From Delphinus delphis (lineage: Eukaryota; Chordata; Mammalia; Artiodactyla; Delphinidae): 64,000 nucleotides of DNA. The notes below the pieces were generated by a model. It was not told the origin of the DNA and searched no databases. It saw only the letters and a list, made by a program, of their open reading frames with translations. Below are positions 32,898 through 43,712 of this stretch, piece after piece (position 1 is the stretch's first letter; each line of letters starts with the position of its first letter). The position numbers were made by a program, and so were the translations under genes. The stretch lies in NCBI RefSeq assembly GCF_949987515.2, contig NC_082690.1:106266400-106330399 (forward strand), in the 5' to 3' direction.

Positions 32898-34075
32898 ATT
32901 TTCTTATTTTCCGGTGTTGGCATATCAGCTGCCCCTCCAGCCCCCCACCATGCCCCCACCTGTACTGTGAGATACGCTGCATGTGTCCTGTGGGCTTGGT
33001 CATCACTGCTCTGCTCCTTGGTGGTCAAGGAGCTGTGTGCTCCTCAGTGTGCCCGTCTGCGCGATGGGTGTTAGATCAGCCGAGCAGGTATCTGTGGGCT
33101 CCAGGGGACTCAGGTTATAAGCTCTCTGCATGTCGGGGGATGGTGCATTCCCACCGTGTTTTCTCTGGCTCCTGTGTGGGGTCCCTTGCGGGTGGTTCGT
33201 TCCTTCTCAGGACAGCAGGGAACCAGGGGTCTGGGTCTGCCCGTGGGGAGTGTGTGAATCAAAGGAACCGGCCGCAGCTGAAGCAACCTCGCCTGGATTC
33301 TTAATGCGGCCTCTTGACAGACCGATTGTGTAACGGCATTCCTCCCAAGGAAACACGTCTGCCCCCTCCGAGAAGGTGCGAGAGCTTCCCAGACACTGAA
33401 AGGGCCCTGCTGGGTAAATTAATTCTTCATTATTCCGTTCCCGGGGCTCCCACGTTGGCTCGGTGCCCGGCACACAGACGCCCGCCTGCACCGGGTCGCC
33501 CAGACGCGGGGGGCTCCAAGTGCCAGGTAGTCTCGGCCGTCCATAGAATCGGAGGATGAGTTCAAAAATGCAAATTCCCATCCATCCCTTGTCTCCTCCG
33601 CCTGGGACAAAGGGGCTGTTGTTGACATGCGAGCGGGCTCTCTAGTATCTAAATATTTTACCCCTAAGGACGCATAGGGTCACGTCCATCTGCACACGAC
33701 AGCTTTGAGCAGGGCTGGGGTTCCTCCTCCGTGGTCATTGTTTACCCATCGGCACCTCTGAGAACACTCCCACGGGACCGGAAATGCCACCTGCTGTTAA
33801 GACTTCCCAGTGGGGTCATCAAAACCCCGAAACTGGCCAGACCCAAAGATCAAGAGCGCAGTGCCGACCTTGATGTCCCAGAAGTGGGCGTCCCGGGGGC
33901 ACGGCTGCCGCGGGTCATCCCAGGCAGGGACAGGATATATCTTTCCCGCGATGGAGCACACGCTGGAGGCTTTGCCTGCGAGTGAGCCAGCATCCCTTCT
34001 CCCGTCTTTCCTCCCCCCGCCCCCCTTCATCCAGGCTAGAGGCGGAAGTCCATCACCCCACCGATGAGCTGGGGG
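32898..34075. other. GC-rich unique DNA with an octamer motif
   Basis: No exon is recognised. A perfect POU octamer ATGCAAAT lies at 33,568-33,575, with ACAAAG-type SOX-like sequence about 35 bp downstream, in a low-repeat, CpG-containing stretch (33,300-33,700). This could be regulatory, but single motifs occur often by chance. Confidence 0.35.
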
Positions 34076-34079
34076 GTCC

Positions 34080-34215
34080 TCGGCCAGCTACCGAGGACCC
34101 TCAGTTTCCTCATCTGTAAAAGGGGGATGGTGATCTTGCATCCCCACGTTGGGATGTTGGGAATGGGAAGCGTTTGGGACGTGCCTGGCCTGGGGAGGAG
34201 CTCAAGAAACGGTGC
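34080..34215 (+). repeat. MIR SINE fragment
   Basis: CCCTCAGTTTCCTCATCTGT followed by AAAAGGGGGATGGTGATC is the MIR core in sense orientation. Confidence 0.75.
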
Positions 34216-34424
34216 CTGTTTCATCCAGTTGCTTTTCTTACTGATTCAAGAAACCATCACCTGGCATGGGTGTGGGGGTCCCTGCCCCAGTGGGGTGGGC
34301 GGTGGGAAGGTCGTGAACAGGAAAAGTGTGGTCAGAGAATCCCTTCTAGGCGTCACCAAAGGGCCCTGAGTTTGGAGGTGACAATCAGAGCAGTGAGGTG
34401 GCCACAGTCACGGACACGGACGCC

Positions 34425-34580
34425 AGGCACCCAGCTTCACAGCCGAGGCTGCCCATTACCAGCTGGGGCCCCAGTTTCCCCAAATGTGAGACGCAGGCAG
34501 TGCTGGAGGCAGCTGCCCGTGGGGTGGTTGCGTGGATTAAATGAACGAGTGTGTGTGTGACGCAAGACAGCCTCCAGCAA
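34425..34580 (+). repeat. MIR SINE fragment
   Basis: GGGGCCCCAGTTTCCCCAAA, TGTGAGACGCAGGCAGTGCT and GTGGATTAAATGAACGAGTG follow the MIR core and 3' region. Confidence 0.7.
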
Positions 34581-36205
34581 ATGCATCTTGGTGTTTATTA
34601 ATACATAACTGTGTCTTCACCGTCGTGCGGCTGGTATCACGGCGCCCAGAGGCCAAGACAGAGGACACAGAAGTTGATGGGGATTTTGTCCCTCATGGGC
34701 CTGAGGTCAGTGATCCACGCAGGACTCTTCTTGGAAGTGAGTGATCCGGAGGCTAGAGCAGGAAGCTCTCAGGAAGCCTTGTCCCTCCAGACGCTATCTC
34801 TCTGGGCTCCGGGCTCTTCCTGCCACTTCCTTCCCAGGGGAGCAGGCCGGGCAACCAGAGCTGCTGGCAGGAGGCGTGGGCCGTTTCATGCACCTTGGGA
34901 TGAGAGCGAGGTACAGGTGAGGCCATTGTTCTGGAGCGCGGGTGGGGATAATGCGTCCTGACAGCCTGGAGGACGGCCCCGCCAGCCTGGCTCGAGCCCC
35001 AGGGCGGCCCTTGTGGGCACCCGAGTTACAACACATCCTGTGAACGCTCTGGCCTCTTCATGTGTTTCCAGCGCTGGCGGCTTGGACACACCTGGGAGCG
35101 GCATGGCCCATTCACCAAGCGCTTTGGCGAAGGTCACCAACAGCTGGGGACAGAGCGCGTATTGTCAAGGGCGCCAGCCCGGCCTTTGTGCCTGCTGGCT
35201 GCCCCAACCACAGGAATTCCTCGAGCTCACCCTCGTTCGCACCAGCCAGGCACCCACTCCCACCGGGGTTGGCCTCCCTCCCTGCCTCCCTCCCTCCTTC
35301 TCTCCCTCTGATGCTACCGGAGGCTGCAGCCTCGGCCAAACGAGCCTCGCCCACCATTTTCCACAACCTAATTGCCGCGCTGTGTCTGTGACGGGCACAG
35401 ACCCAGGGCCCAGTCCTGCCAAGAATTTCCCCGTGTGAATACCTGCACAGGGCATCTCCTGTGGGAACCGGGAGTCACCCAGGGCCTGGCGTTTGTCCCC
35501 GGCTGTCTTGTGACATTAGGCAGATCAAAGCCCCATTGTCAACAGTTGTGTTCGCTCTGTTCGTCCGCTTGGAGCCCGTGTCCCGGGACTGCCCTTCCCT
35601 CATCTCAGACGCAGGGCGGGAGCTGACCCCCGGGACCGGGCTCCTGTTCCAGCTCCAGCACTCCTTCTGGAAGGGGTCCCACCGAAAGTGAATTGTCTTT
35701 TCTGAGTCTGAGGCCAGGCACACCCTGACGAAGAATGAGAACTCGGGGCAGCCCAGCTCACCCAGTGTCTTCAGAGCAGCAAGCTCTGACTTGGCTCTGC
35801 ATGTAGCAGCTCAGAGGGGGAGAAGAATGTCACCGATGCTGGAATCACTGCCGGAGCTGGCGATGGGGGAATGGCAGCAGGAAGGGGCTGGGGGCGGCCG
35901 CCCCAGCTCGGCACCCCTTGGAGAGCAGGCAAGGAGGAAGGAACACTTTGACAAGCATGGAACACAGACCGGTAGGAAGGCGTCAGAGCCTCCCAAGTCC
36001 CACCATTTGTGCCCAAAGAGGGGGGCAATCAAATGATTCAACTACCCGAGGGGCAATGTATGAGCTCGAGGGATCTTGTCACATCTCACGGTCCGTAGAT
36101 CCATTGGTATGGGCTGCCTGTGCACGTGCTGAGCTGGGGGAGGAAAGGGCGCCCTGATGGATTAGTAATGTCTGTCCAGGAGCCAGTCTCTTGGTGACAG
36201 TGCGT
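34581..36205. other. GC-rich unique DNA, possible regulatory motifs
   Basis: No exon is recognised. At 35,522-35,548 three motif types sit within 27 bp: a perfect TCF/LEF-type AGATCAAAG, a SOX-like CATTGT and a MYB-like AACAGTTG. Base composition is GC-rich, with a CCCT-rich low-complexity patch at 35,275-35,310. Confidence 0.35.
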
Positions 36206-36214
36206 GCGCCCCGG

Positions 36215-36475
36215 CTCTTCTGTGTTAGTCAGGAGAAGCTAGGTTTTGTTGCAATAACGAATAAGACTCCAAATCTCAAAGGCTTCATGCGACAAAGGTT
36301 TGATTTTCTCTCACACAGAATCCAAAGTGAAGGGGGCAACTTCTCAGGGCATCTGTCCTCCCTGTGGTGAGTCTGCATCCAGGCTGTTTCATCTCAGGGT
36401 TCTGCGGGAGGATGGGCACACGGGGCTCTTCACAGCCTCAGCCTGGAAGTGACTTGGTACTTCGACTCACTTATT
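36215..36475 (-). mobile_element. LTR-like interspersed repeat
   Basis: TGTGTTAGTCAGGAGAAGCT, AAATCTCAAAGGCTTCATGC and AAAGGTTTGATTTTCTCTCA, then TCAGCCTGGAAGTGACTTGG resemble a common mammalian LTR in reverse. The family is uncertain. Confidence 0.55.
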
Positions 36476-37036
36476 ATCCAGAGCTACTCCTGTGCACTCT
36501 GCCCTCCCTGCTCCCTGGAAGTGCAGCGAGACTCTGGGAGGGAGGGGTGTGAATGGGATCCTGCCGGGTGTAGAATGTGGTCCCTGCCACACATGGTAAG
36601 ATCCAATCTTCTTTTAGAGACGAGGGAAACGGTGCCTGGGCAAGGAGGTGACTTGAACCAAGCTGACGGAGGGAGCTGGCCGTGATCACCGTGTGGACCA
36701 GCGTAACTCCTGTGCTGGCATGGTTTTGGGTGGATCACAGTGCCACGCTGTCTAGATCCCCCTTTCCAGGCACTGCTCATCTGTCACTCTGTGAACTCTG
36801 TCACCCAGAGGTTCCTTCTCTTACTGGGAAGTCCATTGGAGGGACCATGGACCTTGGCTCACTACTGATGGGTACTGCCCCCAGAAGCACCGTGTCCTCT
36901 CCAGTCAGTGCGGCATGACTGGGGGAAGGGCAAACCACAGGTGCGCAAGCTCCTGGAAGCACGAGGCCTGCCCCTTGACTGAGCGACCTCCCTTGTTCTC
37001 CAAAGACCACAGGAGCCATACTCACATTTCGTATCT

Positions 37037-37140
37037 GTTACTAGACAGGAATCTTTCTGAGTATCATGACTTACACTCAGAAAGATTCTATAGCCAGTTA
37101 CTAGAGCCAGTCAGTCAGAAGAATCTTTCTGAGTGTAAGT
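37037..37140. repeat. Three-copy inverted/direct repeat module
   Basis: A 20-bp sequence at 37,069-37,088 is the exact reverse complement of 37,121-37,140. A 14-bp part of it also pairs perfectly with 37,049-37,062, with a 12-base loop. GTTACTAGA occurs before both same-sense copies (37,037 and 37,097). Single-stranded DNA or RNA could form either of two mutually exclusive hairpins. It is not a transposon terminus that I recognise. Confidence 0.93.
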
Positions 37141-37612
37141 GGCTTATGCATTTGTTGAGAAGCCCAGGGATTTCAGCTTCAGGAACGGCTGGATCCAGCG
37201 GCTCAAATGATATCATCAGAACTCAATCTCACTTTCTTCATTTCTCATTTCCGTCTTCCTCTGAGAAGGCTCTAATGTCTGGATGGGCTCTGATTGATTT
37301 GATTGGGCTCACATGCCCATTTCCAAATAAACCACAATAGCCAGGGGGCTAAGAAACACGGATTGATAACCCCGGGTCTGGGGAACATCCTTGCATCTCT
37401 TGAACCTCATGGACTGAGAGAGGCTTGCACTGGGAGGGGCACCAATGCACAAGAAACAGTGCACCGTGATGCCCCGTCTATTAGCAGGGGCACACGTGCC
37501 AGGGTCTTCCACGCTGGAGAAGTTGGAGAGCATTCTGCATCCAGGGCAGAGATGGGCATGGTTGCCCGAAGAGGCTGGTTAGGCAGAACCGAGGTCTGGC
37601 CAGGTGCGATAT

Positions 37613-38370
37613 TGTGATTTTTAATAAGAAATATATATTCGGTCTTTGTCCCATTCCTGGTCCAGAGCCCCTAAAGCCCTTGGAATTTCCTGTGGAGAGA
37701 GCATAAAGGTGTCTTTTGTTATGTTAATAAGGTGGTTTTTGGAAATTACCTAAGGATGGAGGCTGGTTGTCAGAGGAGCCAACCACACGAACAGAGGTGA
37801 AAACTTTCAGTCCCACCTCCAAGGAGGGGAAGGGGGCTGGAGGTTGAACCCACCACCAACAGATAATGATTTCACCAGTCATGCTGGTGCAATGAACCCT
37901 CCAGAAAACCCCAAAAGGATGGGGTTCCAGGAGCTTCCGGGTTGGTGAACACGTGCAGATCTGGGGAGAGTGGTGCTCAGAAACGTGGAGGAGCTCCACG
38001 CCCTTCCCCCACACCTCGCCCTGGGCATCTCTTCCATCTGGCTGTTCCTGTTATATCTTTTTATAATAAACCTGTAATCTAGTGAGTAGCGTGTTTCCCT
38101 GAGTTCTGTGAGCTGCTCTACAAATTAATCGGACCCAAGGGCGGTGGGAACATCCAAACTATAGTCAGAAGCACAGGTGATAACTTGAATTTGCTATTGG
38201 CATCTGAAGGGGGGTCAAGGGCTCTCGTGGGGCGGAGCCCGTAACTGTGGGGTCTGTGCTATCATCTCCAGGTCGGTAGTGTCAGACCTGAGTTGAACTG
38301 TAGGACTCCCAGCTCGCGTCTAAGAATTGCTCGGTGTGAGGGAACGACACGCACATCAGAATTGGTGTCA
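37613..38370 (+). mobile_element. ERV-L-type LTR with primer-binding-site remnant
   Basis: About 745 bp match a common ERV-type LTR: TTAATAAGAAATATATATTC, CCTAAGGATGGAGGCTGGTT, GGAGCTTCCGGGTTGGTGAA, and a poly(A) signal AATAAA at 38,065-38,070. TGGTGTCA at 38,363-38,370 follows the LTR end and corresponds to the start of a tRNA-Leu primer-binding site, as used by ERV-L. No gag, pol or env sequence follows, so it is a non-coding remnant. Confidence 0.75.
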
Positions 38371-38916
38371 GTATCTTAGTTGGAACCAGAATCATACCAG
38401 GAAAAACATTGAGCGTCAGCCTAAGGAGCTGAAGTTTATCCCTCAAGCAGTAGGACCCACTGAGGGGTTTCAAGCACATGGGCCTGGTCTGATTTCTGCT
38501 GTGGACAGAATTCGACGGCTGCTCTGGGGTGTAGTATGGGTTGGACGAGGCAAGATGGCCAGAGGTAAGGGGGTTGTCCTAATAGCCGAATTGGGGCTGA
38601 TCGAGCACCCGTTAAGCTCAGAGCTAAGAGTGGAGCCTAGCTTGGCTAGGAGCTGGGGCAAGCAGGAGATGAAGAGAGCGGGGAGGGTTGGGAGAATCAC
38701 CAAGCCCTAACTTGGAGACTATCAGCTGTTCCGACCCCAATCAAGAAGTGGGAAGGAAGCAAATAAAGCACAAGTTTTTCCCAAAAGGCTGTGTTGATCC
38801 ATCCACTATATGCAGCCCCTCAGTCACAGCCTGATGACTCTTACTTTACACAAAGTGGTAACAGATTTTAAAACTTCTGTTTCTACTCAATAGTAAATTA
38901 GGGACTTGTAAATTGG

Positions 38917-38965
<49 letters not shown>

Positions 38966-39690
38966 AAAGAGAGAGAGAGAGAAACAGAGAGCGAGATTTG
39001 GAAGGAGAAGAGCAGGAAGGGTAGCAGCTGAGATGAGATAAAGGAACGCTGTGAACTCATTGGGGCCACTTGGTGCGGGACAAATAGTTTTACAAGAATC
39101 AATAAACCTTAAAGAAGCAAATCCCATTCGAGGGTGGGAAATTGTCACTAGTAGGTGTTGGTAGTTGCTGCCTTTGGCCACTTGAGGGCAAGACAATGGA
39201 CAGTGACAGGGATGCACCTGGCTCTCTGTCTGGGTCTCCTCTGCTGACACCCTCTCATTCCTGAGAGCTGCACCCTCACACTGCTCCCCTCTGCCCACGG
39301 ATGCCAGACCCTCCCAACCTGATGTGTGGGCTGCCCAGAGAGGAACCCACAGACTCCATGGGATGGGTGGGGGGATCCTACCCAGAAAACGTGGGTAGCG
39401 TCACCCATGGGTGCACTTTTGCTGGGATCCTGGCCTCATTGGCTGCAAACCTGGCTGGGCTGGGCTCCAGACCCGACAGGGGACTGTTGTATAACCAGCA
39501 ACACTGGACATCCAACCCCAAGGCCTCCTGGGAACACCAGGCTTTGCTTACTGGAGAAAAAAGGAAGGGAAGGGGCAAAGGCTACTGGTCCTGGGTCCCT
39601 TCCCACTTCCATCTAATGTGAGTGAGGGCAAGGGGGTGCTGGGTCTCCACTCCAGGACACGTGTGCACATTAACAGAGGTTCCTGGAGAC
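38371..39690. other. Unique or L2-like DNA
   Basis: GGGTTTCAAGCACATGGGCC followed by TGGTCTGATTTCTGCTGTGG near 38,465-38,510 resembles an L2 body fragment in plus orientation. No exon is seen. Confidence 0.4.
38918..38983 (+). repeat. (TG)n-(GA)n compound microsatellite
   Basis: About 22 TG units (38,918-38,962) are followed after ATGAAA by a GA run to about 38,983. Confidence 0.98.
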
Positions 39691-39691
39691 A

Positions 39692-40040
39692 GATGTTATG
39701 GGCTAAGTTGCGTCCCACCAATTTCCTATGTTGAGGTCCTAACCCCCAGCACTTCACTATGTGATCGTATTTGGAAAAAAGGCCTTTAAAGACATAATTA
39801 AGGTAAAATGAGGTCACTAGGGTGGGGCCTTAATCCCATAGGACCTGTGTCCTTATGAGAAGAGGAGATCAAGACACAGACACACACAGAGGGATGACCC
39901 TGTGAGGACACAGGGGGAAGAGGGCTATCTACACTACGAGGAGAGAGGTCTCAGGAGGGACCAGCCCTGCCCACGCCTGGATCTCGGATTCCAGGCTCCA
40001 GGACTGGGAGACAATACGTTTCTGTTGTTCAGCTGCCTGG
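39692..40040 (+). mobile_element. MaLR LTR (MLT1/MST type)
   Basis: TGTTATGGGCTAAGTTGCGT, ATGTTGAGGTCCTAACCCCC, GGGTGGGGCCTTAATCCCAT and CCTGTGTCCTTATGAGAAGA mark the LTR. TGGGAGACAATACGTTTCTG near the end corresponds to the usual poly(A)-signal region, here lacking AATAAA. Confidence 0.88.
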
Positions 40041-40544
40041 TCGATGGGACCTTTGGAAAGGCAGTCCAAGCTGACTGTACAGACGCCTGGTTGCAAAGTA
40101 GGGGGTCTGCAGAGAGGCTCCAGGCTCAGGCCAGGGGAGAGCGAGTGCTGGGGACACAGGGACGAAGCAGGCAGGACGCTCAGAGGCAAATGCCCGCTAC
40201 CTGCAGACGCTGATGAACAGCGTGTGTGCTGGGGACTCTGTGATGGACCCGCCTGGTCTTGGGCCAGAACACAGAGAGGTCAAAGCCACACTGGAGATTG
40301 CAGAGATTCCCGTTTTGAGGGATTTGCACGGCTTTAGGAAATCTGAGCCATGCCTCTCATGTACTTCCCAAGCGCCCCCCTCTGTGACGCTCCCCATCTG
40401 GGTGCCCAGGACCCCAGAACACAAATAGCAGGGACCGCATCCCCGGTTCACTTGCTCCAGGCCTGGCCCCGACGCAGGTGTGCACTTCCGCATCACCTGT
40501 AACCATCACTGCAGCCTGGGACAGACGTCCTCACCCCGCTATCC

Positions 40545-40640
40545 AGAGCCTGGGAAGGTCCTGGGAAGCCAGGGCCACACAGCTATTGGGTGGCGTGCCT
40601 GGGATTTGAACTCACAACCACTTGAAGCCCAGGCCCCCGG
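40545..40640 (-). repeat. MIR SINE fragment
   Basis: GGGCCACACAGCTATTGGGT followed by GGGATTTGAACTCACAACCA is the reversed MIR box-B side. The GATTTGAACTC text is the tRNA-like part and should not be read as a tRNA gene. Confidence 0.7.
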
Positions 40641-41851
40641 CCACTCAATCCCTGGCTGCGTGTGGACATTCAGCAAAGGGCAGTTCTTGGCCACTTTCGA
40701 AAGACTCCATGCGGTTTCTGGTGTGGGACCCTCGGCAGCTCCAGACCGGGCCCCGTACATCTCAGCTGGTCCCCTCGACCCCCAGTGTTGGGACCTGGGC
40801 TTTGGGGCACCAGGGCCCTGATGCAGGGAGAAGGTGTGGGGTTCAGGGCCTGGGGTCTCCAGGGTGACCCCTCTGCTGGCCGCGAGGCCTAGCTTGTGGT
40901 CTCTGAGGGCCCACAGGGCTGGATCCATGGCAACAGTTCTGGCCTTCTGTGTGCCCTGTTCCAGCCCAATCACAACACAAGTGGCAGTGAATTGCCCTGC
41001 ATTCTGGAGCCGTGGCCACCGGCCCCTCCCTCTTGGGGTCCCTGCTTCTCCAGAGCAGGCTCTGGATTGGTCCCATGAGGACTCTGAGCCCCTGCAGACA
41101 CTGGGAAGCAGGCAGAGCTGTCAGGACCCCCAGTGGAGACTGAGGCCGCCCTTCCAACCCTGCCAGCCAGGGAGAAGGGCCAGAGCCACCACCCCGTGGG
41201 ACACGCCATCATGTCGCTGAGCATCCCCGACTGGGGCTCTGCGTGGCCGGCGTCAGCGAGGGGGCACCTAGGAGGGCTGGTCCGGGAGGAAGGGAAGGCG
41301 GTGGGTTGAGTGAGTGCCTGGGGTCAGAGTCACAGCAGGCAGGAATGTAGCCACTGAGAGAGCCACCTGCGTGACCCAGTGGAGGCCTGGGGTTGATCTC
41401 TGAGTCTCGCCCAGGCTGTTCCTTCCACCTGGAAGGCCTGGTCCTTCCTCGGCTGACCCTCGACTCCTCTGGGAAGGCAAGTGGGGTGTGCTGTGTGCCA
41501 GCACTCTGCTCACAGCATCGTGTTCTGTCCTGCAAGGATTCCTCTGATGGCTCAGTCCCTTCCTCGGGCCACCCAGCTGGACTCACCTTAGGGTCAGCCA
41601 GAGGCCACCCCCACACCCTGCTAGTTTTAGACCTGGGGTTGATTTTCTGAGATTGCCTGGGAGGTATTTACTGGGGGAAGGGAGAGTCCCAAGAGGCAAG
41701 AAATTCACCCAGGAAATTGAGGAATCGGATACTTAGAGAAAAAACCCTTTCCCACAAGTGGCTGTGTCCCCTTGAACCTCCACACCTGTGAATTCCTGGC
41801 ACTCACTGTTTATCTGCTGGAGATTAAAAATCTAAAAAAGTCAGCTGTTAG
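40641..41851. other. GC-rich unique DNA
   Basis: Overlapping open frames on both strands are a consequence of high GC. No domain, splice structure or repeat is recognised. Confidence 0.4.
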
Positions 41852-41892
41852 CATGCAAATCCCAGCAGAACCGACCTGCTATGATTTGCATG
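41852..41892. promoter_or_regulatory. Hairpin with paired POU octamers
   Basis: Arms 41,852-41,868 and 41,876-41,892 are inverted repeats matching at 15 of 17 positions, with a 7-base spacer AACCGAC. Each arm carries a perfect octamer, ATGCAAAT at 41,853-41,860 and ATTTGCAT at 41,884-41,891. The arrangement fits a dimeric POU-factor site or an extruded cruciform. Function is inferred only from the motif. Confidence 0.5.
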
Positions 41893-41984
41893 GGAACCAC
41901 AGCTCCTTCTGTGGCCCAGCCCGGAAGGTTCCCAGTCTTCAGAATGGCCCCAACTCCCAAGCCAGGCAGGGCTTCGGGGGCCTA

Positions 41985-42365
41985 GGACAGTAGTTCTCAG
42001 AGTGGGGTCACCTGGCCATGAGGTAGAAATGCAAAGTCTCAGGCCCTCCTGATTACTGCATCAGAAACTCAGGGTAGAGGGTTGTGGAGAGGCGTTCCAT
42101 GTTCATGGATTGGAAGACGCAATATTGTCAAGATGTCCGTTCTTCCCAACTTGATCTGTAGATTCAACAGGAGTCCAATCAAAATGCCAGCAAAACTGTT
42201 TCACAGCTCTCAAGGAAACGACTCTAAAATCTAGGCAGAAAGGTATGGGTAGCAGAGCAGCCAACAGAATCCTGAAAAAGGAGGAAACTTGGGGAGCAGG
42301 CTTAGCCATCTGTCTTAATGAGCCCTCCAGGTGAGTCTGGGGCACAGTCCTGAGAACCACTGCGA
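41985..42365 (+). mobile_element. MER5A-like hAT element split by an L1 fragment
   Basis: The left half (TAGTTCTCAGAGTGGGGTCA, TGCATCAGAAACTCAGGGT) ends near 42,082. The right half (GAGCCCTCCAGGTGAGTCTG, CCTGAGAACCACTGCGAG) begins near 42,305. Together they form a MER5A consensus. Confidence 0.85.
42084..42300 (+). mobile_element. L1 ORF2 internal fragment inside MER5A
   Basis: TTCATGGATTGGAAGACGCA, GTAGATTCAACAGGAGTCCA and ATCAAAATGCCAGCAAAACT are sense L1 ORF2 text from the 3' half of the frame. There is no L1 3'UTR or poly(A) tail. Confidence 0.82.
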
Positions 42366-42969
42366 GAGGAAAAAACTGGGTGATGGTGCAGAGAGAGCCG
42401 TGTCCTGAGGCCCCCTCCTTAGCAGAGCCCCTTTATATCTGGCCCCAGGGGCCCCTGCAGTCCTCTCCTGGTGGCAGTGGTCTGCGGTGTCTTTGATCCC
42501 TTGCCCATCCCACCCCCTGGTCTTTATTCATCAACCTACCTGGACTGAAGCCTCAAGGGCTCCACTCAGCCTGACTCACCTGACAGCTGACACCTCCATT
42601 CTCCATCAAACACACCCCAAAGTCCCTTTTGGGGCAGGGGAGGGAGCGAATCTGATCCAGTGGAGATGATGTTCTCTCTAGCATCAAGGATTGCCTGGGG
42701 AAAAGACAAGGAATAACACTTGTTTCTATCATATGTATTTAAGCTCTAATGTAATCCTGGCATCTCTCTCACACCCCTGCTGGCCACTGCTCTGGTTCAT
42801 TCTGATATCTCCTCTCAGGACCAAGGGCACGTTCTTCCCCCTGGACTCCTCCTAAATTCCCAGCTGGTATCCTCTCCCAATGCTTCTCCCATACCTGCCA
42901 CCAGAGTGGCCTTCCTAAAGCACAACCTTGTAAGACTTTTTATGTTGTGTACGTATGTGTATGTAATAT
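42366..42969. other. Unique DNA
   Basis: No gene is seen. CCACCAGAGTGGCCTTCCTA followed by AAGCACAACCTTGTAAGAC at 42,900-42,935 may be a short old repeat remnant. Confidence 0.35.
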
Positions 42970-43712
42970 GTATGTTGTGTACTCAACTTTTATTTTTTCT
43001 TAATGGCTTCTGGGTTTCCTATCTTGCTTAGAAAGACTTCCTGCACAGTGGTGTTATAAGAATATTTGCTTCTATGATCTTCCATATGTTTAGAGTTTTA
43101 AAAAAACTCCTTTACTTTGGATTCATTTGGAAATTACTCTTGTATATGGTGTGAGGTAGGGATTTAACTTTGACTTTTTCCAAATGGATCGTCAATTGTC
43201 TCAACTCTTTCGAATAAAGAATCTGTCCTTTGTCATATTTTAAGTTCCTATATGTATTTAGAGGGGTTTCTGGACTCTTATTTCTTCCACTGCTCTGTCT
43301 GTCCCATGGCAGGAGCGGTTTAATTACCGTGGCTGCAGAGTGAGTTTTAAATCTGGTTGGTTACAATCCCCTGCAGGGTCTCTTTCCGAAGTTGTTTTGA
43401 CAATTTTTGCAGATTGATTTTTCCACCTGAATATCAGATTCATATGGTCCAATTTTTAAAAAATGAAGATTTGGTCTAGTTTTTAAAGCAATGACTCAGA
43501 CCCAAACTCAGAACCTTGCTGGGATTCTGAATGGACTAGAATAAGTATATTAATACTTGGAGACCTGGCCAATTGTTATAGTCAAATCTTCTTCTTAGAG
43601 AACATTTCTCTTCATTGATTCAGGACTTGATTTAAGTTCTTCAATGGAGTTTTGTCATTTTCACGGTAGAGATCTTACCTTTGTTAAACCGATTTTGAAG
43701 TATTTCATGGCT
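42970..43712 (-). mobile_element. Old L1M ORF2/3' fragment
   Basis: TTGTATATGGTGTGAGGTAG, TTTCCAAATGGATCGTCAAT, CTGGACTCTTATTTCTTCCA and TCATTGATTCAGGACTTGAT follow the reversed L1 order. Strongly decayed. Confidence 0.75.

Noticed and set aside
40545..40640. tRNA-like GATTTGAACTC text
   Set aside because: It belongs to a MIR SINE. No cloverleaf, acceptor pairing or A box is present. The same applies to the box-B-like text in the CHR SINEs.
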